A DNA stretch of 5,930 bases from Candidatus Babelota bacterium (GTDB lineage Bacteria; JAGOBX01), in NCBI GenBank assembly GCA_017999075.1, contig JAGOBX010000247.1, positions 1 through 5,930 of the forward strand, written 5' to 3'. Below, piece after piece: positions 1-5,930 of this stretch. The notes beneath the pieces were generated by a model. That model was not told where the DNA came from. It saw only the letters and a program-made list of their open reading frames with translations, and did no database searches. Positions within the stretch are counted from its first letter, which is position 1; each line of letters opens with the position of its first letter. A program made the position numbers and the translations under genes.

Positions 1-3
1 GTT

Positions 4-483
4 ATGGTTCAAATAAATTTTTCGATACTTGCGAATACTTTAAGTTTTGCAGTGTTGTTATATTTTTTAATAAAATATTTAACCCGTCCTATAACAAAGT
101 TATTAGATGATCGGGCTGAAAAAATTAAAGAATCAATTACAAAAGCCAAAGCTGAAGAACAGCGGTTGAAAGAACTTCAGGAAGAATATACTCAAAAGAT
201 TCAGGTTGAATTGAATGCTGCTAAAGAAGTCAGGCACGAGGCAAGAAAATTTGCTGAAGAAGAAAAAAAACGCATTATCGAAGAAGCAAAAAAAACAGCG
301 GAATATTTACAGTTTAAAGCGGAAAAAACAATTCAAATCGAATATGAAAATGCAAAAAAAAATCTTGAAAAACAGGTTTTACAGTATGCTGTAGTAATTG
401 CCCAAAAAATTATTCAGAAAGAACTGGATGCTGAAAAACATCAGTCTATAGTAAATGATTATATGAACAGAATAGGAGGATAA
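4..483 (+). CDS. atpF: F-type ATP synthase subunit b (peripheral stalk)
   Basis: Subunit b anchors the peripheral stalk in the membrane and reaches up to delta/alpha, stopping the F1 head from turning with the rotor. The 159-residue length is normal for the family. Residues about 5-23 form one hydrophobic membrane segment. It is followed by the conserved hinge (RPITKLLDDRAEKI, residues 28-41, with the usual Arg at 37), then a long, highly charged Lys/Glu/Ala-rich helix (about 40-125) expected to pair as a coiled coil. The C-terminal part (about 125-155) would bind delta. The ATG at 4 gives a typical b N-terminus (short polar start, then the membrane helix), but only 3 bases precede it, so its ribosome site is unseen and a slightly earlier start cannot be excluded. 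The next gene begins 2 bases after its stop. Only one b-type gene is visible; a second (b') could lie upstream. Confidence 0.95.
   Translation: MVQINFSILANTLSFAVLLYFLIKYLTRPITKLLDDRAEKIKESITKAKAEEQRLKELQEEYTQKIQVELNAAKEVRHEARKFAEEEKKRIIEEAKKTAEYLQFKAEKTIQIEYENAKKNLEKQVLQYAVVIAQKIIQKELDAEKHQSIVNDYMNRIGG
475..480 (+). promoter_or_regulatory. Ribosome binding site that fixes the atpH TTG start
   Basis: GGAGGA forms the last two sense codons (Gly-Gly) of atpF and sits 5 bases before the TTG at 486. The strength and spacing support that rare start codon, and suggest that atpH translation is coupled to the end of atpF translation. Confidence 0.8.
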
Positions 484-485
484 AT

Positions 486-1046
486 TTGAGCAATATCAAT
501 AATGTTGTAGCATTTAATTTATCGTCCAGGTATACTGATTCTCTGATAAATATAGGAATAAAGAATAATACTGTTGATGAAATGTATAAAAATATGAAAG
601 AACTACGCAGTATATTTGGAGCAAACAATAAAAAACTGGTTGAGATAATAAAAGCCAATTCAATCAGCGAAACTGAAAAAAAAAGTCTTCTTGAGGTAAT
701 ATTTAAAAACGGGAATTATCTAAAGGAAGTTAAAAATTTATTTTATCTGATTCTTGAAAAAAACAGGGAATTTTTAATAGATTATATTTTCAAAAGTTTT
801 TCTCACAGATATCATATTTTGAGAAATATGATAAATGTTTATGTTGAAAGCGCTGTTCAGCTTGAAGACGGTGTAAGGAACAGGATAAAAGATTTTTTAA
901 AGAAACAAACTGGTAAAACAATTTTATATAATGAAAAAGTCAATCCTGATTTGGTTGGCGGATTAGTTATAAAATTCGGGGAAAAGACTTTGAATTGCAG
1001 TTTGTCGCGCAATATAGAACTTATGAGTAAAGAGTTATTAAATTAA
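486..1046 (+). CDS. atpH: F-type ATP synthase subunit delta (OSCP homologue)
   Basis: Delta sits on top of F1 and joins the alpha N-termini to the b stalk. At 186 residues it has the usual family length (about 175-185). The helical N-terminal domain (about 10-110) opens with the typical SxRY-type first helix (SSRYTDSL, residues 13-20). The C-terminal region at 146-165 ([20 protein letters not shown]) fits the conserved delta/OSCP signature, and is followed by a final helix ending in SKELL. The start is TTG: no ATG or GTG precedes the conserved first helix in this frame, and the next ATG (residue 33) would remove part of the N-terminal domain. The 2-base gap to atpF points to translational coupling. 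The N-terminal domain is divergent, as is normal for delta. The residue pair before the last Ser-Leu stretch is Asn-Cys, where an acidic residue and Gly are more usual; this is a minor variation. Confidence 0.93.
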   Translation: MSNINNVVAFNLSSRYTDSLINIGIKNNTVDEMYKNMKELRSIFGANNKKLVEIIKANSISETEKKSLLEVIFKNGNYLKEVKNLFYLILEKNREFLIDYIFKSFSHRYHILRNMINVYVESAVQLEDGVRNRIKDFLKKQTGKTILYNEKVNPDLVGGLVIKFGEKTLNCSLSRNIELMSKELLN

Positions 1047-1055
1047 AAGAGGTGA
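1047..1055 (+). promoter_or_regulatory. Ribosome binding site that decides the atpA start
   Basis: AAGAGGTGA lies 8 bases before the ATG at 1064. An in-frame GTG at 1052 would lengthen the protein by 4 residues, but that GTG is itself part of this Shine-Dalgarno sequence, so ATG 1064 is the better start. Confidence 0.8.
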
Positions 1056-1063
1056 ATCTCAAT

Positions 1064-2587
1064 ATGCAAATTAAGCCGGAAGAGATTAGTTCGATAATCG
1101 AAGAAAAAATTAAACATCTTGAAACTAAAGTCGAATCTGCTGAAGAAGGAATAGTTCTGCAGGTCGGTGATGGTATTGCGAGAATAAGCGGATTAGCAAA
1201 CGCTATGTCAGGAGAACTTCTTGAGTTTCCACAGCATATTCATGGAATAGTGTTGAATCTTGAAGAAGGCAATATAGGAGCTGCTATACTTGGAGATTAT
1301 AAAAAAATAAGAGAAGGAGATAAAGTCCGGCTTACTGGAAAAATTGCATCTGTTCCAACAGGCGACGCGATGATAGGCAGAGTTGTAAATTCGCTTGGAG
1401 AACCAATTGACGGCAAAGGTCCGATTAAAACAAATGATTTTTCTTTTATAGAAAAAATTGCTCCGGGTATTGTTGACCGTCAGCCTGTTAAAGAACCATT
1501 ATATACTGGAATTAAAGCTATAGATGCTATGATACCTATTGGAAGGGGTCAGCGCGAATTGATTATCGGAGACAGGCAGACAGGTAAAACAGCGATAGCA
1601 TTAGACACAATTATAAATCAGAAGAAAACAGGAGTTATCTGCATATATGTTGCAATAGGCCAGAAAAAATCTACTGTTGCAAATGTTGTCCGAACTCTTG
1701 AAGAATATGGAGCGATGTCATACACGATTATAGTTTCTTCAACAGCTTCGGAACCGGCTCCGCTTCAATATATAGCCCCGTATTCGGGATGCGCAATCGG
1801 AGAATATTTCCGCGATAAGGGAAAAGCGGTTTTATGCATATACGATGACTTATCCAAACATGCTGTTGCATACAGACAGATGTCATTGCTTTTAAGAAGA
1901 CCGCCTGGACGCGAAGCATATCCTGGAGATGTATTTTATCTGCATTCGAGATTGCTGGAACGCGCATGTAAATATTCTGATGAAAAAGGCGGCGGTTCAT
2001 TGACAGCGCTGCCTATAATCGAAACTCAGGCAGGAGATGTTTCAGCGTATATTCCAACAAACGTTATTTCAATAACAGACGGTCAGATATTTCTTGAAAG
2101 TAATTTATTTTATTCAGGACAAAGACCTGCAGTTAATGTCGGAATATCAGTTTCAAGAGTTGGAGGAAATGCTCAGGTTAAAGCTACAAAACAGGTAGCA
2201 GGAAAACTTAAACTTAGTCTTGCGCAATACAGAGAACTTGCTGCATTTGCAAAATTCGGAGCAGATCTTGATAAAGCTACTCAGGCGCAGCTTCATCGTG
2301 GAGAACGTTTGACGGAAGTTTTAAAACAAGGGCAATACTGTCCTATGCCGCTTGAAGAAGAGGTTTTGACCATATATACTGCTGTAAACGGTTTTCTTGA
2401 TGACATTGATGTTCATGTTATTTTAAAATTTATAGATGGATTACTTCAGTATGCTAAAGATAAATATAAATCCATTCTTGATGAAATAAGCGATAAGAAA
2501 GTTTTGTCTGATGATTTGATGAAAAAAATTAATGATATGATAAATGACTATAAGAAAACTCATCAGATGGTTTCTAAGAAACATTAA
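1064..2587 (+). CDS. atpA: F-type ATP synthase subunit alpha
   Basis: Alpha alternates with beta in the F1 hexamer, carries the non-catalytic nucleotide sites and lends an arginine finger to the catalytic sites. From ATG 1064 it has 507 residues, the normal size, and starts MQIKPEEIS, close to the family's usual N-terminus that binds delta. In order: beta-barrel domain (about 25-95), nucleotide-binding domain with Walker A GDRQTGKT at 169-176 and Walker B ending in IYDD (Asp 261-262), the alpha/beta signature [10 protein letters not shown] at 355-364, arginine finger Arg365 in SRVGG, and the C-terminal helical domain (about 375-507). All key residues are present and nothing is truncated. It begins 17 bases after atpH and is followed by a 73-base gap before atpG, longer than the atpF-atpH, atpH-atpA and atpD-atpC joints. 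An alternative GTG start at 1052 is less likely because it lies inside the ribosome site. Confidence 0.98.
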   Translation: MQIKPEEISSIIEEKIKHLETKVESAEEGIVLQVGDGIARISGLANAMSGELLEFPQHIHGIVLNLEEGNIGAAILGDYKKIREGDKVRLTGKIASVPTGDAMIGRVVNSLGEPIDGKGPIKTNDFSFIEKIAPGIVDRQPVKEPLYTGIKAIDAMIPIGRGQRELIIGDRQTGKTAIALDTIINQKKTGVICIYVAIGQKKSTVANVVRTLEEYGAMSYTIIVSSTASEPAPLQYIAPYSGCAIGEYFRDKGKAVLCIYDDLSKHAVAYRQMSLLLRRPPGREAYPGDVFYLHSRLLERACKYSDEKGGGSLTALPIIETQAGDVSAYIPTNVISITDGQIFLESNLFYSGQRPAVNVGISVSRVGGNAQVKATKQVAGKLKLSLAQYRELAAFAKFGADLDKATQAQLHRGERLTEVLKQGQYCPMPLEEEVLTIYTAVNGFLDDIDVHVILKFIDGLLQYAKDKYKSILDEISDKKVLSDDLMKKINDMINDYKKTHQMVSKKH

Positions 2588-2605
2588 TTTTATGTAATAA
2601 AAATT

Positions 2606-2631
2606 ATCAGAATAAATAGATTTATTTTGAT
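2606..2631 (+). other. Hairpin in the atpA-atpG gap
   Basis: ATCAGAATAAA (2606-2616) pairs with TTTATTTTGAT (2621-2631) around a 4-base TAGA loop: 11 consecutive pairs with one G-U wobble and one G-C pair. It lies 18 bases after the atpA stop and 15 bases before the atpG ribosome site. No T-run follows, so it is not a standard terminator. It could be an mRNA processing or stability element, or a chance product of AT-rich sequence. Confidence 0.4.
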
Positions 2632-2660
2632 TTAAAACTAAAAATCGGGTGACATAAAAT

Positions 2661-3560
2661 ATGCCAAGTTTGAAGGATATTCGATTTCGTATAAAAGCTG
2701 TTAAAAGCACTCAGCAAATTACCCGCGCCATGAAAATGGTGGCATCAGCTAAATTTAAGAAGGCTGAGCAATTAACATTGAAATACCGTAATTTTAAAAA
2801 GAAAATCGAAGAAATTGGATTATCATTGGCTATGCGATGCGATGCTAAGGAATATTTTTTGCTGGACAATAATAATTCAAATACAGTTGGGCTTCTGGTT
2901 ATAACCTCAGACAGAGGGTTATGCGGAGCATTTAACAGTTTACTTATGAAATCAGTGCTGAGTTATGTTAGAGAATTGGAATCTGCCGGCAAGAAATGTA
3001 AAATATGGGTAATCGGCAGAAAAGGAGCGTCATTTTTCTCCAAACAAAAATTAAATATCGAGAAATCTTATATCGGGATATACAGAAACCTTGATATAAA
3101 AATTGCCGACAATATATCCCGCGAAATGATTGAGCAGTATAGAACTGGCGAAATAGGGAAAATGGTTATATGTTATAATTATTATAAATCAATAATGAGA
3201 CAGATAATAACTTATAAAAATGTAATACCTATTTCTGAAAATATCAGTCAGCTAAATGAAACAAATCCTAAACTGAAAAGTGAACTTGAACAGGATACAG
3301 AAGATTATATTTACGAACCTTCTGAAGTGGAAATTTTAATGAGTTTAATTCCAATGTATATTTCTACCGAAGTATATTCTTCTATAATCGAATCTCAGGT
3401 CGGTGAACTTGCATCCAGAATGACTGCTATGGATAACGCTACCAATAATGCAATGGAACGCATAAGGATTTTAACTATTCAGTACAACAGATTAAGACAG
3501 GCAGCTATTACAAAAGAAATAGCAGAAATAGTCGGAGGAGCAAGCGCTCTTGAACAATAA
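2661..3560 (+). CDS. atpG: F-type ATP synthase subunit gamma (central shaft)
   Basis: Gamma is the rotating shaft that passes through alpha3beta3 and stands on the c ring with epsilon, driving the conformational cycle of the beta subunits. It has 299 residues, slightly longer than the E. coli protein but within the range. The N-terminal helix (residues 1-36, with STQQITRAMKMVASAK) and the C-terminal helix (about 245-299, with RMTAMDNATNNA) form the coiled-coil shaft. The Rossmann-like middle domain begins with the conserved TSDRGLCGAFN at 82-92. ITKEIAEIVGGASA at 283-296 fits the gamma signature. The region around 195-220 is Glu/Asn-rich and loosely conserved. I see no cysteine-pair insertion of the chloroplast redox-regulated type. 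The start is supported by the universal MPSLKDIRxRI-type N-terminus; the ribosome site GGGTGA (2647-2652) is only moderate, 8 bases before the ATG. The stop is directly followed by an ATG opening a 29-codon micro-ORF. Confidence 0.97.
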   Translation: MPSLKDIRFRIKAVKSTQQITRAMKMVASAKFKKAEQLTLKYRNFKKKIEEIGLSLAMRCDAKEYFLLDNNNSNTVGLLVITSDRGLCGAFNSLLMKSVLSYVRELESAGKKCKIWVIGRKGASFFSKQKLNIEKSYIGIYRNLDIKIADNISREMIEQYRTGEIGKMVICYNYYKSIMRQIITYKNVIPISENISQLNETNPKLKSELEQDTEDYIYEPSEVEILMSLIPMYISTEVYSSIIESQVGELASRMTAMDNATNNAMERIRILTIQYNRLRQAAITKEIAEIVGGASALEQ

Positions 3561-3573
3561 ATGAATATCTTAA

Positions 3574-3605
3574 CTGAATGTTCTGTTTTTGCAGAATGTA
3601 TTCAG
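3574..3605 (+). other. Hairpin in the atpG-atpD gap
   Basis: CTGAAT (3574-3579) pairs with ATTCAG (3600-3605), and TTCTG (3581-3585) with CAGAA (3592-3596), closing a 6-base loop TTTTTG. Between the two stems G3580 can pair with T3599, leaving a 2-base bulge (TG, 3597-3598), so there are 12 pairs in all, five of them G-C. It begins 13 bases after the atpG stop. A T-rich run (3630-3641) follows only after about 24 bases, too far for a simple intrinsic terminator. Possible roles are an mRNA end or processing site, or partial attenuation before atpD; this is inference. Confidence 0.5.
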
Positions 3606-3686
3606 ATTGAAAAATGGGAAAATTTTATGTTTTCTTTTTTTGAAATATAAAAAATAAATAAAAGTAATTAGATATTATGAACCTGA

Positions 3687-5120
<1,434 letters not shown>

Positions 5121-5124
5121 TTTT

Positions 5125-5589
5125 ATGGCTAAAGAAAAAGATAAAAAAGACGATCAATATCAATCCATAAAACTTGAGATAGTTACCAAAGACGGCAACA
5201 TTGTATTTTCTGAAAATATAGCAATGGTAAATTTTCCTGGTGAATCAGGAGTATTTACAATTCTTCCCGGGCATACGCCTTTTTTTAGTACGTTACGCGT
5301 TGGAACTCTGAAATATAAAATGAAAGAAGAAGATGAAAAATATCAATTTGCAAGCGTTATAGGAGGGTTCTGTGAAGCTAACCCTGATTATATAAACGTA
5401 ATAACAAATGCATGCGAACCTGTGCAGAAAATTGATATAAAACGCGCAGAAGAATCTAAAAAAAGGGCTGAACAGCGTATCAAAAATCATGATGAAACTT
5501 TTGATTCAGCAAGGGCTGAAGCATCTTTGGCAAGGGCTATTGCAAGAATTTCTACAGTATCATTTTTTAATCAGCAGCAACAAAACTAA
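5125..5589 (+). CDS. atpC: F-type ATP synthase subunit epsilon
   Basis: Epsilon joins gamma to the c ring and, through its C-terminal helices, can block ATP hydrolysis. The N-terminal beta-sandwich runs from about residue 14 to 100 and contains the conserved GESGVFTILPGHTPFFSTLRVG at 39-60. The C-terminal two-helix domain (about 103-145) is complete: it starts IDIKRA (103-108), matching the I/L-D-x-x-R-A motif that binds ATP in some bacterial epsilons, and ends in a typical RAxARIS stretch. At 154 residues it is longer than the usual 130-140. The excess is a charged Lys/Asp-rich N-terminus (residues 1-13) and a Gln/Asn-rich tail (149-154). No later ATG would keep the first beta strand, so ATG 5125 is taken. 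The likely ribosome site GGGAG (5108-5112) lies inside atpD with a rather long 12-base spacing, suggesting translation coupled to atpD. Confidence 0.95.
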   Translation: MAKEKDKKDDQYQSIKLEIVTKDGNIVFSENIAMVNFPGESGVFTILPGHTPFFSTLRVGTLKYKMKEEDEKYQFASVIGGFCEANPDYINVITNACEPVQKIDIKRAEESKKRAEQRIKNHDETFDSARAEASLARAIARISTVSFFNQQQQN

Positions 5590-5590
5590 T

Positions 5591-5643
5591 ATTTATTTTA
5601 TTCCTCGAAAAAGTATTGAATATATTTTTTCGAGGAATAAAAT
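5591..5643 (+). terminator. Long palindrome after atpC, probable operon 3' end
   Basis: Positions 5595-5612 and 5626-5643 are perfect 18-base inverted repeats (outer A/T, core TTCCTCGAA, inner A5/T5). Inside them G5613-T5616 can pair with A5622-T5625 (one G-U wobble), giving about 22 pairs around a 5-base loop. It starts a few bases after the atpC stop, the right place for the operon's transcript end. The layout is unusual for an intrinsic terminator: the A-run and T-run face the loop, and the stem is followed by TATAATA, not by a T-run. It may act as a 3' stabilising hairpin, a two-way transcript end or a protein-binding palindrome. The palindrome is certain; the function is inferred. Confidence 0.6.
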
Positions 5644-5768
5644 TATAATACACCTGCTTAATGCATTTCATTATTAAATCCCAAAAAAATTGTTTGTTAG
5701 AAAATTGAAAGATATTTTAAAAAAGAGTATCTTTATAAAAATAAAATCTCCCCAAAAAATATAAAAAT

Positions 5769-5779
5769 TTTACAATGTA
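5769..5779 (+). repeat. Direct repeat copy 1 (TTTACAATGTA)
   Basis: The 11-base sequence recurs exactly at 5840-5850, 71 bases downstream. Its last nine bases form an odd dyad, TACA-A-TGTA. These two copies hold 4 of the 11 G/C bases in 5761-5930. It may be an operator-like site or chance in low-complexity DNA. Confidence 0.45.
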
Positions 5780-5828
5780 TTTGAATTAAAAAAAATACAA
5801 AATTAAAAAAAAATAAAAATAAAAAAAC

Positions 5829-5857
5829 TTGAAATTTAATTTACAATGTAGTATATT
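5829..5857 (+). promoter_or_regulatory. Weak candidate promoter reading out of the window
   Basis: TTGAAA (5829-5834) and TATATT (5852-5857) each differ by one base from the sigma70-type -35 and -10 consensus, and are 17 bases apart. A TATAAT also occurs at 5858-5863, but it is 23 bases from the same -35. In DNA this AT-rich such matches arise easily, and the gene it would serve is not in view. Confidence 0.3.
5840..5850 (+). repeat. Direct repeat copy 2 (TTTACAATGTA)
   Basis: Exact second copy of the 5769-5779 repeat. It lies in the spacer of the promoter-like site at 5829-5857, where a bound protein could affect transcription. That role is inference from position only. Confidence 0.45.
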
Positions 5858-5930
5858 TATAATAGATAAAAAAATGTAATTAAAATAAATAATATTATAT
5901 AAATTAAATATTAATATAAAAATTTAATAA

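Larger units (their letters stand above)
5644..5930. other. AT-rich non-coding tail, no gene seen
   Basis: No convincing coding region or RNA gene is visible on either strand. By direct count 5761-5930 holds 11 G or C bases in 170, and 5877-5930 has none. A 7-bp inverted repeat (AAAGATA 5708-5714 with TATCTTT 5728-5734, 13-base loop) is too weak and A/T-rich to call functional. A short direct repeat and a weak promoter-like site are listed separately. The next gene, if any, begins outside the window. Confidence 0.8.

Noticed and set aside
1052-1063. GTG start for atpA giving 4 extra residues
   Set aside because: The GTG lies inside the Shine-Dalgarno sequence AAGAGGTGA, and ATG 1064 gives the family's usual N-terminus.
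3574-3641. Intrinsic terminator between atpG and atpD
   Set aside because: The T-rich run begins about 24 bases after the hairpin, and stopping there would cut off atpD and atpC; I keep the hairpin but not the terminator call.
3640-3678. Internal promoter for atpD from TTGAAA (3640-3645) and TATTAT (3673-3678)
   Set aside because: The two boxes are 27 bases apart, far outside the workable range, and other pairings in the gap are poorer.
5644-5649. TATAAT as a -10 promoter box just after the palindrome
   Set aside because: No -35-like sequence lies 16-19 bases upstream; TTGAAT at 5616 is 22 bases away, inside the palindrome loop.
5489-5677. Open frame of 62 codons on the + strand
   Set aside because: It overlaps the conserved epsilon C-terminus in another frame and then runs through the palindrome; there is no ribosome site and no recognisable protein character.
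5708-5734. AAAGATA/TATCTTT stem-loop
   Set aside because: Only 7 pairs, mostly A-T, with a 13-base loop in low-complexity DNA, which is expected by chance.

Overview
The window holds the 3' part of a bacterial F-type ATP synthase operon, all on the + strand, in the order atpF (b), atpH (delta), atpA (alpha), atpG (gamma), atpD (beta), atpC (epsilon). It therefore carries the complete F1 head and central stalk (alpha, beta, gamma, delta, epsilon) plus the b peripheral stalk. The a (atpB) and c (atpE) subunits usually lie upstream and are not in the window, which begins 3 bases before the atpF start. The coupling ion (H+ or Na+) is set mainly by the c ring and cannot be told from this sequence.

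Layout: atpF 4-483, atpH 486-1046 (TTG start), atpA 1064-2587, a 73-base gap with an 11-bp hairpin, atpG 2661-3560, a 150-base gap with a 12-pair hairpin and a 29-codon micro-ORF, atpD 3711-5120, then atpC 5125-5589 after only 4 bases. A very long, nearly perfect palindrome (about 5591-5643) follows atpC. The last ~290 bases hold no recognisable gene and are extremely AT-rich: 11 G/C bases in 5761-5930, and none from 5877 on. They contain an 11-base direct repeat and one weak promoter-like site pointing out of the window.

All six proteins look intact, with family-typical lengths and the expected catalytic and structural motifs: Walker A and B in alpha and beta, catalytic Glu and DELSEED-type loop in beta, arginine finger in alpha, gamma and delta signature regions, and the two-helix C-terminal domain in epsilon. 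Alpha3beta3 makes ATP as gamma/epsilon turns inside it, while b and delta hold the head still against the membrane.

The organism is a low-GC bacterium using the standard code, with Shine-Dalgarno sites before most genes and a single visible b gene. The strong A/T bias of the spacers would fit a host-associated or reduced-genome lineage; Elusimicrobiota (Endomicrobium-like) is one guess, but this is inference only. I do not see an undescribed system here. The unusual points are the intercistronic hairpins, the 3' palindrome and the AT-only tail.
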